Positions 8,801 through 17,001 of a stretch of DNA of 64,000 bases are shown here, piece after piece. The stretch lies in contig JAHDEJ010000005.1 in assembly GCA_020628865.1 (NCBI GenBank), positions 140,415 to 204,414 on the forward strand, read 5' to 3'. How positions within the stretch are numbered: the first letter of the stretch is position 1; every line of letters begins with the position of its first letter. Source of the stretch: Acidimicrobiales bacterium (lineage in GTDB: Bacteria; Actinomycetota; Acidimicrobiia; Acidimicrobiales; SHLQ01). Under the pieces are notes generated by a model. It was not told the origin of the DNA, did no database searches, and saw nothing but the letters and a program-made list of their open reading frames with translations. The position numbers and the translations under genes were made by a program.

Positions 8801-9139
8801 TCAGTCCTCGTCGGCGGCCGGCGCCGCTTGCTGATCGCGGGTGAGTTCGTCGATGATCAAGTGCGAGTTGTCGCCCGTCCGATGTTCGGCCTGGAACAGG
8901 AGATGCACGCCGAGCGGGAGCGTCAACGACATTGCGAGCACACCGACGAGCAGGAGCGCTCCGGCCGACGTACCGAGCTCGAGGCTCACTCCGGCGGCTG
9001 CGATGATGAAGGCGATCGGGCTGGCCTTGCCGGCGGAATGGAACCGGGCGTAGGCCGTCGAGAACTTGAGCAGGCCGACACCGGCGAGCACGGCGACGGC
9101 GCTCCCGGCGATCATGAGAATTTCGGCGACGATGCTCAT
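8801..9139 (-). CDS. mnhG: Na+/H+ antiporter Mrp subunit G
   Basis: A 112-residue subunit of the multi-subunit Mrp monovalent cation/proton antiporter. Three hydrophobic segments and the MnhG pattern are visible: VGLLKFSTAYARFHSAGKASP followed by a GVSLELG-type segment. It is the last gene of the mnhA-G run, and its ATG overlaps the mnhF stop by 4 bp (9136-9139). The C-terminus is hydrophilic and acidic. Family and order leave little doubt. Confidence 0.93.
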   Translation of the reverse strand: MSIVAEILMIAGSAVAVLAGVGLLKFSTAYARFHSAGKASPIAFIIAAAGVSLELGTSAGALLLVGVLAMSLTLPLGVHLLFQAEHRTGDNSHLIIDELTRDQQAAPAADED

Positions 9140-9399
9140 GATGACTCCTCCGTCTGGTCGAGGGTGAGGAACCTGCTCGCGGCAACGGTCGCGGTGAAGC
9201 CGATGATCGAGAGGACCACGAGCAGCACCAGATTGGCCGGATCGTCGCGGCGGGCGGCGTCGACCGCGATGGCTCCCATCAGCGAGACGAGGATGACGTC
9301 CATGGCGATGATGCGGTCGGCCAGGTTCGGGCCGCGGACCAGTCGGATGGTGCCCATGAGTCCGGCGATGAGGAATCCGATCAGCGCGACGACGGTCAT
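9136..9399 (-). CDS. mnhF: Na+/H+ antiporter Mrp subunit F
   Basis: An 87-residue membrane subunit with three predicted helices and the MnhF core RLVRGPNLADRIIAMDV, which carries the conserved Asp residues. It starts at ATG 9399, overlapping the mnhE stop by 4 bp, and ends overlapping mnhG by 4 bp. A longer in-frame extension to 9954 lies inside mnhE and is a shadow. It should sit in the membrane with subunits A-G and exchange Na+ (or K+/Li+) for protons. Confidence 0.93.
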   Translation of the reverse strand: MTVVALIGFLIAGLMGTIRLVRGPNLADRIIAMDVILVSLMGAIAVDAARRDDPANLVLLVVLSIIGFTATVAASRFLTLDQTEESS

Positions 9400-9896
9400 G
9401 CGTCCACCTTGTCCACTGGAAGGGCTTCGCGTGCGAGGCGAGCGAGCTGCTCGACGTGGGCGACCGTCTCGACCGTGCGGTCGTGGTGCAGCACGTGGAG
9501 GTACAGCGTGCAGGTTTCGGGGTCGGCGTCGACGACGGCGGTGCCGGGTGTGAGCGTGATGGCCACGGTCAGGAGGAGGAGATGGTTCCGTGTCGACTTC
9601 GGGACCTTCACCGCGATGACCGATTCCTCGGTGTAGTCGGTGGGGGTGAGCACCTCGTAGGCGACGGACTTGGTGGACTGGACGAGGTCGACGATGACCA
9701 GCCAGCTGAGCCGCACGAGGGCGCCGAAGTTGACCCCGCCCTGGCCGGCGGTACCGAGGCCGAGGGCCAGGATGAGTGTGGAGAGGACGGCACCGGACGC
9801 AACGTTGGCGAAGGAGAGGTCGCGCCACAGACCGCACCATGCGGCGGTGAAGACGACGATCATCACGAAGCGGCGAGTGGTCAGCCAGGGGTTCAC
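9396..9896 (-). CDS. mnhE: Na+/H+ antiporter Mrp subunit E
   Basis: A 166-residue subunit, GTG start at 9896 inside the GTGA overlap with mnhD. N-terminal hydrophobic segments are followed by the conserved region LLTVAITLTPGTAVVD and a soluble C-terminal part with LYLHVLHHD, typical of MnhE/MrpE. It is needed for complex assembly in studied Mrp systems. The position between D and F is the standard order. Confidence 0.93.
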   Translation of the reverse strand: MNPWLTTRRFVMIVVFTAAWCGLWRDLSFANVASGAVLSTLILALGLGTAGQGGVNFGALVRLSWLVIVDLVQSTKSVAYEVLTPTDYTEESVIAVKVPKSTRNHLLLLTVAITLTPGTAVVDADPETCTLYLHVLHHDRTVETVAHVEQLARLAREALPVDKVDA

Positions 9897-11383
9897 GAGA
9901 GCACCGCCTCTCGGTAGACCTCGGCGTCTCGGAGGTCGTTGGCAGCTCGTTCACTCATGTCGTAGACGGTTCCGGCGAACACGGAGATGAACAGCGAGCC
10001 GGCGACGGCGAGTGCGGTTGCGGAGCGCATCATTCGACGGTTGGCCCGCGTTTCGGTGGGGGTGTCGGGCAGGTCGGCCGGGTCGGGTGCGGGACCCCAG
10101 AACACGCCCAGCCAGATCTTCGTCATCGAGAGGAGGGTGAGTGCACCCGCCACGAGGGCGGCGGTGACGACGATCGGTCGGCCGGCCTCGATGCCGGCGG
10201 AGATGACGGACAGCTTGGCGACGAACCCCGAGAAGGGCGGGAGGCCGGCGAGGCTGAGCGCTGGGATGACGAACAGGGCGGCGATGAGCGGGCGGCGTCG
10301 GGCCATGCCACCGCTCTTGTCGAGCGAGCTCGTTCCCTGGTCGTTCTCGATGAGGCCGCCGACGAGGAACAGCACCGTCTTGACCGGCATGTGGTGGAGG
10401 AGGAACAGGATGGCGCCCGTGGTTCCAGCCGCGGTGAACAGGCCGAGCCCCATCAGCATGTAGCCGATCTGGCTGATGATGTGGAACGACAGGATCCGCT
10501 TCACGTTGCCCTGGGCGAGTGCGCCGACAGCGCCGATGATCATCGTGAGGCCGGCGATGATCAACATGACGGGGCCGAGGTCGTCCATGCCCATGAGGGT
10601 GTGGAACCGGATCATGGCGTAGATGCCGATCTTCGTGAGCAGACCAGCGAAGATCGCCGTGATCGTGGTGGGGGCCGTCGGGTAGGAGTCGGGCAGCCAC
10701 GAGAAGAGCGGGAAGACCGCGGCCTTCGTGCCGAACACGACGAAGAACCAGGCGCCGAGCCCGATTCTCACGCCGGAGGAGAGCTCGGGAATCCGCTCGG
10801 TGAGCAGCGCCATGTTGACGGTACCGGTCGAGGCGTAGACGAAGGCGAGTCCGAAGAGGAACAGGGTGGAGGCCAGCAGGTTCATGGCCACGTAGGTCAT
10901 GCCGGATTGGATCTGGCCTCGCTGGCCCTGGTGAGTGAGCAGGACGTAGCTCGAGACGAGGATGAGCTCGAAGGCCACGAACAGCGTGAAGAGGTCGCCG
11001 GTGAGCATGGCGAGGGAGACGCCGGACGCCAGGACGGAGAGGAGCGGTCCGGAGAGTTCCGGGTTTGACCCCCAAGCGGTGCGCCGCTGACCGATGGCGA
11101 ACAGCTCGACGATGACGATGAGCGACAGGGCGACGGGAAGGGCGAGCGCGGCGAACATGTCGGCGACCAGCACGATGCCGAGCTCGGCACTCCAGCCACC
11201 GACGTGGACCACATGGGTTCCGTCGTGGTGGACGCCGTTGAGCATGAGCATCGACGACACCGCGGCGATCACGAGGCCGGCGAGGGTGAAGAAGTCTCGC
11301 GCCCGGGGGAGCCGCCTGGTGCCGAGCGCGGCCGCCGCGAGGAACAGTGGCGCCAGGATCGTGAGGCTGACGAGGACGGTCAC
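9893..11383 (-). CDS. mnhD: Na+/H+ antiporter Mrp subunit D (NuoN-like)
   Basis: A 496-residue proton-pumping subunit homologous to complex I antiporter-like subunits. About 14 helices are predicted. The family regions FVAFELILVSSYVLL, VFGTKAAVFPLFSWLPDSYP (conserved Lys in the buried ion path) and LLHHMPVKTVLFLVGG are visible. The GTG start overlaps mnhC by 4 bp. With MnhA it should form the ion-translocating membrane arm of the Mrp antiporter. Confidence 0.95.
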   Translation of the reverse strand: MTVLVSLTILAPLFLAAAALGTRRLPRARDFFTLAGLVIAAVSSMLMLNGVHHDGTHVVHVGGWSAELGIVLVADMFAALALPVALSLIVIVELFAIGQRRTAWGSNPELSGPLLSVLASGVSLAMLTGDLFTLFVAFELILVSSYVLLTHQGQRGQIQSGMTYVAMNLLASTLFLFGLAFVYASTGTVNMALLTERIPELSSGVRIGLGAWFFVVFGTKAAVFPLFSWLPDSYPTAPTTITAIFAGLLTKIGIYAMIRFHTLMGMDDLGPVMLIIAGLTMIIGAVGALAQGNVKRILSFHIISQIGYMLMGLGLFTAAGTTGAILFLLHHMPVKTVLFLVGGLIENDQGTSSLDKSGGMARRRPLIAALFVIPALSLAGLPPFSGFVAKLSVISAGIEAGRPIVVTAALVAGALTLLSMTKIWLGVFWGPAPDPADLPDTPTETRANRRMMRSATALAVAGSLFISVFAGTVYDMSERAANDLRDAEVYREAVLS

Positions 11384-11769
11384 GATTCGACCCCCTCGGT
11401 CTCGGAGTCATCGTCGTCGGTGGCCATGCGGGCGATCCGGATGTCTTCGAGGTCGTCCTCCACCAGGTCGTCGCCGGTGAGGTTCTGCTGCCGCTGGGCG
11501 AGTGCGAGCATGAAGAGGGTCAGGCCGAAGCTGATGACGATTGCGGTGAGGGCCAGCGCCTGGGGGAGTGGGTTCGCGATGGTGCTGGGGTCGTTCTGAT
11601 TTGCGAGTGGTGGTGTGCCGGCCGGGCCTCCGGAGGCCAGGAGCGCGAGCACGGCTGCGTGACCGAGGAGGGAGAACCCGAGGATGATCCGGCTCAGTGA
11701 GCGGGCGGTGATCATGTACACGCCGACGCCGGTCAGGCCGGCGATTGCAACGAGGAGGGAGACGCTCAC
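11380..11769 (-). CDS. mnhC: Na+/H+ antiporter Mrp subunit C (NuoK-like)
   Basis: A 129-residue NuoK-like subunit. The GTG at 11769 overlaps the mnhB stop as GTGA, which fixes the start; the longer in-frame ORF to 12258 is antisense noise through mnhB. Three helices are seen, with GVGVYMITARSLSRIILGFSL and DPLPQALALTAIVI-like sequence (NPLPQALALTAIVISF), the MrpC/NuoK signature. The C-terminal ~35 residues are strongly acidic and extend past the membrane core, ending DDDDSETEGVES; this tail is somewhat longer than usual. Confidence 0.93.
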   Translation of the reverse strand: MSVSLLVAIAGLTGVGVYMITARSLSRIILGFSLLGHAAVLALLASGGPAGTPPLANQNDPSTIANPLPQALALTAIVISFGLTLFMLALAQRQQNLTGDDLVEDDLEDIRIARMATDDDDSETEGVES

Positions 11770-12221
11770 GAGGCCACCTCCGACGAGTCCGGTGACTGCG
11801 GCCGCTTCGCAGTGATGTCGCCGACGCCGAGTCCGTCGAGCAGTGCGATGATCAGACCGACGACGATGGCGGAGACGCCCAGGTCGAAGGGGAGGGCGGA
11901 TCCTGACTTCACCTTGCCGAGGAGTGGGACCTCGATGGAGCCCACTGCCTGGTCGAGGAGCGGCTCGCCGAAGAAGAGCGGAATGGCGGCGACGACGATG
12001 ACCATGAGCGTGCCGCCGGAGAGCAGGGTCATGGCGTGGGTGGGCCGCTGGATGCCGGCGATGGCGCGCAGGGTGACCACGGCACCGAACACGAGGCCGG
12101 CGGCGAAGCCACCGCCGGGGGCGTTGTGCCCGGCGAAGAAGAGGTAGACGCCGACGAGAATGGCGAGGGGGGTCGCCGTGCGAACGCCCAGCTGGAGCAC
12201 GGGTGAGCTTCCGCCGATCAT
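11766..12221 (-). CDS. mnhB: Na+/H+ antiporter Mrp subunit B
   Basis: A 151-residue four-helix MnhB protein. The conserved FFAGHNAPGGGFAAGL motif is at about residues 28-43, and FDLGVSAIVVGL lies near the C-terminal helix. The ATG at 12221 overlaps the mnhA stop (12218-12220). Here subunit B is encoded separately from the B-like domain at the end of MnhA, the arrangement of seven-gene Mrp operons. Confidence 0.94.
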   Translation of the reverse strand: MIGGSSPVLQLGVRTATPLAILVGVYLFFAGHNAPGGGFAAGLVFGAVVTLRAIAGIQRPTHAMTLLSGGTLMVIVVAAIPLFFGEPLLDQAVGSIEVPLLGKVKSGSALPFDLGVSAIVVGLIIALLDGLGVGDITAKRPQSPDSSEVAS

Positions 12222-14500
12222 GCGTTGGCCTCCGTTTCCCGGGTGTTGGCGAGCGCAAGGATGCCGATGGCGACCACGGCGAGCACGACGACTTCGCCGA
12301 GGGTGTCGAGCGCTCGGAGGTCGGTGAGGATCACGTTGACGATGTTGGCGCCGCCACCTTCGTCGACGGCGGCTTCGGCGAGTTCCTCGATCGGGGGTGT
12401 GCCCGACGGGTTGGAACCTGATGCGGCGAGGGCGAGTGCCACGCCGACGCCGAGGATTGTCGAGACGGCCATGCGAACGGATTTCCAGGTGGCGTGGGCG
12501 GCCGGGAAGCTGCGAGCCAGGTGGCCGAGGCCGAGCACGAATCCGACGACGATCACGGTCTCGACGACGAGCTGTGTGAGGGCGAGGTCCGGCGCGCCGT
12601 GCACGACGAAGATGCCGCTGACGCCGAGGCCCACGGCGCCGAGGGTGAGCGCGGCGCCGAGGCGGGAGCTGACGAATGCGCCCGCAAGCGCAGCGACGAC
12701 GATGGCGAGTGCCAGAGCCCCTTGGAAGGGGCTGTCCCACAGCACGAGCGTGTCCACGTCGATGTCACTGGCGAAGGGGATGGTGGCGGTGAGGGCGACG
12801 AGGACCATGGTGGCCAGGTAGACGGGGAGCGAGCCGTGTTGGATGGCGGCGATCGGTTGGGGTGCCCAGGCAAGGAATCGATCGAGGCCGGAGTCGACCA
12901 TGTCGGCGCCGCGCGCTTCGGGTGCCGGCTGATCGACCCGGTTGAGGATGAACGCTCCGACGACGACGCCGGCGGCGACGATGCCCAGCGACACCATGAA
13001 GCCGGTGGTCAGCCCGGGCCATCGGTAGAGCAGGTAGACCTCGGCCTTCTTGTCGATCTCGATTGCTGCGGGGCGCACGATGTTGTTGACGGCACCCATT
13101 GCGATGTAGCCGACGATGCTCCCGAGTCCGAGGATCGTGGTGGCGATCGTCATCCCGGGACGTCGTGGTGCGACCGATGTGTCGGGTCCGGCGCCGAAGG
13201 TTCCGAGAAGGAAGCGGGTCGTGTAGGCGACCGTGATGACGGATCCGCCGATGATCGAGGTCGACACGATGAGTGCGTCGATGCCGCTCAGTTTGAGGGC
13301 GGCCTCGACGGCCGCTTCCTTGGCGGCGAAGCCGAGAAGTGGGGGAACGCCGGCCATGGAGAGGCCGGAGACGACGGCGACGGCGGTGGCGATGGGCATC
13401 GTTCGGTGGAGCCCACCGAGCTCCCTGATGTCTCGGGTGCCGGTGCGAATGTCGATCTCGCCGACCACCGCAAAGAGTGCCGCCTTGAAGATGGCGTGAG
13501 CGAAGAGGATGGAGATGGCGGCGAAGGTGGCTTTGGCGGTTCCGACGCTGAGCAGGGTGACGAGGAGGCCGAGCTGGGAGATCGTTCCCCAGGCGAGGAT
13601 GAGCTTGGCGTCGCGATGGCGCAGCGAGGTGATGCCGCCCCACAGCATGGAGGTGATGCCGAGGGCGAGGCCGACCCACTTCCAGGTGGCGACGTCGACG
13701 AAGGCGGGACCGGTGATGGCGAGGAGGAGGACGCCGGCCTTCACCATCGTTGCGGAGTGGAGGTAGGCGCTCACGGGAGTGGGTGCTTTCATTGCCCCGG
13801 GCAGCCAGACGTGGAACGGCACCTGCGCAGACTTCGTGGCGACACCGCCGAGAATCAGGAGCGCCGCGATCCACCCTCGACCGCCGGTGATGGGCTCGAG
13901 CTCGCTGAGTGAGGTCGTGCCGGCTTCGGATCCGAGGATGACGAGACCGCCGAGGAGGGAGAGGCCGCCGGCACCGGTGATCATGAGCGCTCGGCGAGCG
14001 GCGTCTCGAACCGATGCATCGACGTCTTTGTGGCCGACCAGCACGAATGACGTGATGGAGGTGAACTCCCAGAAGATGAAGACGGTCCAGATGGAGTCAG
14101 CGAGAACGAGACCGAGCATGGATGTGGAGAACGCAAGAAGGGACGCCGTCATCCGCGGCATCTGGGCGCTGCTGCTCGAGAAGTAGCCGGTGGCGTAGGT
14201 GAGCACGAGGGTTCCGATGCCCGAGACAAGCAGTGTCATCAGCAGTGCGATCGAATCCGTCCGGAAGCTGAAGCCGACGTCGAGGCCTTCCACCCACAGG
14301 AGTTCCGTGGTGAAGGGTTCGGCCGAGCCCGCGAGAAGGATGACTGTCCAGATGGTCGTCAGCAGCGGTGGGATTGCGGCGATGCCGAGCCCGAGTCGGT
14401 GGTCTCGTCGGGCGCCGAGCGCGCTGAGCGGGATCGCAACGACGTGCAGCACGAGGAGGGTCCAGAGGATCCAGGGTTCTGCAAATGAATCGACGGTCAC
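12218..14500 (-). CDS. mnhA: Na+/H+ antiporter Mrp subunit A
   Basis: A 760-residue, NuoL-like largest subunit. The antiporter core includes FIFWEFTSITSFVLVGHKD, KSAQVPFHVWLPGAMKAPTP and LHSATMVKAGVLLLA. The C-terminal ~200 residues add the MnhA-specific extension with FVVHGAPDLALTQLVVET and a final helix. The GTG start at 14500 has AAGGAG about 11 bases upstream. It is the first gene of an A-B-C-D-E-F-G operon in which all six junctions are 4-bp overlaps. The complex uses the proton gradient to expel Na+ and resist alkali and salt. Confidence 0.95.
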   Translation of the reverse strand: MTVDSFAEPWILWTLLVLHVVAIPLSALGARRDHRLGLGIAAIPPLLTTIWTVILLAGSAEPFTTELLWVEGLDVGFSFRTDSIALLMTLLVSGIGTLVLTYATGYFSSSSAQMPRMTASLLAFSTSMLGLVLADSIWTVFIFWEFTSITSFVLVGHKDVDASVRDAARRALMITGAGGLSLLGGLVILGSEAGTTSLSELEPITGGRGWIAALLILGGVATKSAQVPFHVWLPGAMKAPTPVSAYLHSATMVKAGVLLLAITGPAFVDVATWKWVGLALGITSMLWGGITSLRHRDAKLILAWGTISQLGLLVTLLSVGTAKATFAAISILFAHAIFKAALFAVVGEIDIRTGTRDIRELGGLHRTMPIATAVAVVSGLSMAGVPPLLGFAAKEAAVEAALKLSGIDALIVSTSIIGGSVITVAYTTRFLLGTFGAGPDTSVAPRRPGMTIATTILGLGSIVGYIAMGAVNNIVRPAAIEIDKKAEVYLLYRWPGLTTGFMVSLGIVAAGVVVGAFILNRVDQPAPEARGADMVDSGLDRFLAWAPQPIAAIQHGSLPVYLATMVLVALTATIPFASDIDVDTLVLWDSPFQGALALAIVVAALAGAFVSSRLGAALTLGAVGLGVSGIFVVHGAPDLALTQLVVETVIVVGFVLGLGHLARSFPAAHATWKSVRMAVSTILGVGVALALAASGSNPSGTPPIEELAEAAVDEGGGANIVNVILTDLRALDTLGEVVVLAVVAIGILALANTRETEANA

Positions 14501-14596
14501 GACGAGGCCCGCTCCTTCCTACTCATCGGTGCACCACATGGAACGTAGACGGTCCTGCGTGATGGGTGGGGACAGTTCGAGACGTTTAATCCTACT

Positions 14597-14693
14597 TTGA
14601 AAAGGGATGTTGCGATCCCTGTGAATAAGATTCTCCAAAATAAATAACCCTAAAAATATTGACCTTTAAATTGTGGTGTGTTTAACTTTGGTC
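14597..14693 (+). promoter_or_regulatory. AT-rich leader and possible leaderless promoter of the sigma factor gene
   Basis: This stretch is far more AT-rich than its surroundings. A TTGACC element at 14659-14664 and TTTAAC at 14681-14686 are 16 bp apart; the latter ends 7 bases before the ATG at 14694, the geometry of leaderless actinobacterial promoters. No Shine-Dalgarno sequence precedes the ATG. An AGGGAT/ATCCCT inverted repeat (14603-14620) could be an operator. The divergent mnhA start is at 14500, so the region may serve both directions. Confidence 0.4.
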
Positions 14694-15476
14694 ATGAACA
14701 CACGAACCATTTCCACCACCGGGTTGCTCTCGCCTGCGGAAGAGGTGCGTCTCGCCCGTCTCATGCAGCTCGGCGCCGACGCTGAGGCAGCCATCACCGA
14801 TGGTCGCGGCACCGCCGACGACCGGGCCGCGGCCGCACGGGGCCGCCGGGCGCGTCACCGGTTCATCGAGGCCAACCTCGGTCTCGTGCACTCCATGGCC
14901 CGCCGTTTCGGCCGGCCCCGCCACGTCGCACTCGACGATGTGGTGCAGGACGGAATGATCGGCCTCCACGTGGCCGTCGACCGTTTCGATCCCGACGCCG
15001 GATTCCGGTTCTCCACCTACGCAAGCTGGTGGATTCGCCAGACCATGCAGAAGGGTCTCGAGGTTTCGGCCGGCCCGATCCGCATTCCCCACGCTGTTCG
15101 TTCCGCATCGCTGAACGAGCCAGAGGATCCGTCGGATTCGACCTCGCTCGAGGCGATGGCCCGGACCGCCGGTCGGGTGGACAGCATCGATGCGGTGCCC
15201 GGTTGGTCGGACTCGGTTGCCTGCACGGAGTCTTCGGACCCGGGCATGGAGGCGATCGAGGGTGTGCTCATGGAGCGCATCGGTGAAGAGCTGGATCAGC
15301 TCGACCCGCTGACCCGACGTCAACTCGATCGCTGGTTCGGCATCGATGGTCAGGAGTCCGAGTCGCTGCGCCGGATCGCCGCCAACGAAGGCATGTCGGC
15401 CACTGCGGTGCGCAAGCGGATCGAGAAGGGGCTGGACCAGCTGCGTCACAGCTGCAACCTGGTGCCTGCCGCCTAG
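14694..15476 (+). CDS. Sigma-70 family RNA polymerase sigma factor (group 2/3-like)
   Basis: A 260-residue sigma factor. Region 1.2-like sequence LSPAEEVRLARLMQLG is at residues 11-26. Region 2 contains HRFIEANLGLVHSMARRF, DVVQDGMIGLHVAVDRFDP and FSTYASWWIRQTMQ, close to primary sigma factors at core-binding and -10-melting positions. Region 3 is short (GPIRIPHAVR), and region 4 ends in LRRIAANEGMSATAVRKRIEKGLDQLR for -35 binding. The long variable region 1 of housekeeping factors is missing, so it is an alternative factor. Its neighbours are ion transporters and a Usp protein, suggesting a stress or ion regulon (inference). GTG at 14673 is an alternative start. Confidence 0.92.
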   Translation: MNTRTISTTGLLSPAEEVRLARLMQLGADAEAAITDGRGTADDRAAAARGRRARHRFIEANLGLVHSMARRFGRPRHVALDDVVQDGMIGLHVAVDRFDPDAGFRFSTYASWWIRQTMQKGLEVSAGPIRIPHAVRSASLNEPEDPSDSTSLEAMARTAGRVDSIDAVPGWSDSVACTESSDPGMEAIEGVLMERIGEELDQLDPLTRRQLDRWFGIDGQESESLRRIAANEGMSATAVRKRIEKGLDQLRHSCNLVPAA

Positions 15477-15477
15477 C

Positions 15478-16422
15478 GTGGCCCACGCGCTGCTCCTGCT
15501 CGGTGCAGGTTTGACGGTGCTGGTCATCGGTGGCCGGCTCGTCGTCGACGCCGCATCGGTGGTCGGAACCCGACTGGGCCTTTCCCCCGGCCTGGTCGGG
15601 CTGACGATCGTTGCCGCCGGCACGAGTGCGCCGGAACTGGCGGTCGTGTTGCAGGCGCTCGCTCGAGACGACGAGGAGCTTGCGATCGGCAGCATCGTCG
15701 GTTCGAACATTGCCAACGTCTGGTTGGTTCTCGGCCTGGCCGCCGTGATCGGTGCGGTCCAGGTCGGCGTGCGGGCCGCCCGGGCCGACCTTCCGGTGCT
15801 CGTCGGAGCATCTGCCCTCACGTTTCTCCTGGCCCGGGATGGTTCGATCAGTCCGATCGACGGTGCGTTGCTGGTGGCCGCTCTGGCGGTTTTCGTCGGT
15901 TGGAGCGTTCGAGCGGGTGGCCTCGACGAGCTGGGTGAGGATCCATCCCCACCGGTCTCCGCGCGTCGGCTGGCGCGGGCTGGTGGTGAACTCGTCGCCG
16001 GATTGGCGCTCTTGGTGGTGAGCGCTCGCTGGGCCGTCAGGGGCGCCGAAGAGATCGCCGTGGCGCTTGGGGTGTCCGAGTTGGTGATCGGCCTGACGGT
16101 CCTGGCGATCGGCACGTCGCTTCCGGAGATCATCACCACGATCGTGGCCGCAGTGCGCGGGAGCAGTGAGATGGCGCTCGGGAACGCGGTGGGGTCGAAC
16201 ATCTTCAACCTGCTGCTGGTGCTGGGGGTGGCTGGGATCGTGTCGGGAACGGGTGCCGCCGTGTCCGATGACGTGGCGCTTCGAGCGATTCCGGTGATGG
16301 TCGGCGCGGCTGTGGTCGTGGCGGTGATCGGAATTCGATGGCGCCGTCTGGGCCGTGGTTCCGGCCTGGTGCTGGTTGGTCTCTACGGCTCGTATCTCGC
16401 AGCACTCGTGGGGATCGAGTAA
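15478..16422 (+). CDS. CaCA family calcium/sodium:cation antiporter (YrbG-like)
   Basis: A 314-residue antiporter of the Ca2+:cation antiporter superfamily. The two inverted alpha repeats are clear: GTSAPELAVVLQAL with GSIVGSNIANVWLVLG in the first half, and GTSLPEIITTIVAA with GNAVGSNIFNLLLVLG in the second; the acidic residue of each (G-T-S-x-P-E) binds the cation. About ten helices are predicted. The GTG at 15478 lies one base after the sigma-factor stop codon, suggesting coupled expression. It probably exchanges Ca2+ or Na+ for H+ or Na+ across the membrane; the exact ion pair is unknown. Confidence 0.93.
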   Translation: MAHALLLLGAGLTVLVIGGRLVVDAASVVGTRLGLSPGLVGLTIVAAGTSAPELAVVLQALARDDEELAIGSIVGSNIANVWLVLGLAAVIGAVQVGVRAARADLPVLVGASALTFLLARDGSISPIDGALLVAALAVFVGWSVRAGGLDELGEDPSPPVSARRLARAGGELVAGLALLVVSARWAVRGAEEIAVALGVSELVIGLTVLAIGTSLPEIITTIVAAVRGSSEMALGNAVGSNIFNLLLVLGVAGIVSGTGAAVSDDVALRAIPVMVGAAVVVAVIGIRWRRLGRGSGLVLVGLYGSYLAALVGIE

Positions 16423-16441
16423 CGCCTTTCTAAATAGCATC

Positions 16442-16489
16442 TTTACAAAGTACCTATTTCATGTATAGTCTTAATACGACGAAGGAGGC
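16442..16489 (+). promoter_or_regulatory. Promoter and strong ribosome site of the Usp-antiporter operon
   Basis: In an AT-rich gap, TTTACA (16442-16447) and TATAGT (16464-16469) are spaced 16 bp and fit a vegetative-type -35/-10 pair. GAAGGAGG follows, 7 bases before the ATG at 16495, one of the best Shine-Dalgarno sequences in the window. This is read from sequence only; no transcript data. Confidence 0.55.
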
Positions 16490-16494
16490 TCAAC

Positions 16495-17001
16495 ATGAAA
16501 AAGGACGCGATTGACGACACTGGCCGGCCTCCCCTGATCGTCGTCGGTTTCGAGGACGCCGCCCGCTCGTCGGCGGCACTTCGGTGGAGCATCGAACGCA
16601 GCCGGATGAACGGCGCATCCATCCGCGTGGTCCACGCCTCGGCCTTTCCAATCACGGCGCATGACGGGCCATCCGCGGCCGTGGCGCAGCGGCTGAGCAA
16701 CCCGAGTTGGGCCACGCTTCACTCCACCGTGGCAGCCTTCGATCCCCCGAACGACGTGCACACCGTTGCCGACCAGGGTCGGCCCGTCGATGTGATTCGC
16801 CGTTGGTCGGAGGACGCCACGGTGGTGGTGCTCGGTCGAGCTCGGAAGCGGGGATGGCGCCGTTCGCTGGCCGACCGGGTGCGGCGGTCGCTCGATGTTC
16901 CCGTGCTCGAGATCGACGAAACCGATCTCGGTGTCATCGACCTCGCCCCTGCCCGCGCCCGCCGCGCTCTCTCGAACGACGAAGGACGGATCTCCTCATG
17001 A
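16495..17001 (+). CDS. Universal stress protein-like, single UspA fold
   Basis: A 168-residue protein with a UspA-like alpha/beta fold: an N-terminal strand LIVVGFEDAARSSAALRWSIE (nucleotide-loop Asp), RVVHASAF in strand 2, and VVVLGRARKRG plus LADRVRRSLDVPVLEI in the C-terminal half. The usual G-2x-G-9x-G(S/T) ATP motif is degenerate (GRARKRGWRRSLADRV). Its stop overlaps the ATG of the antiporter gene (ATGA, 16998-17001), so the pair is coupled and it may regulate that transporter, as Usp domains do elsewhere. Function inferred from fold and neighbour. Confidence 0.78.
   Translation: MKKDAIDDTGRPPLIVVGFEDAARSSAALRWSIERSRMNGASIRVVHASAFPITAHDGPSAAVAQRLSNPSWATLHSTVAAFDPPNDVHTVADQGRPVDVIRRWSEDATVVVLGRARKRGWRRSLADRVRRSLDVPVLEIDETDLGVIDLAPARARRALSNDEGRISS

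Noticed and set aside
11380..12258. Long start for mnhC at 12258
   Set aside because: The extension is antisense-like Arg/Pro sequence within mnhB; the GTGA overlap at 11766-11769 gives a normal MnhC.
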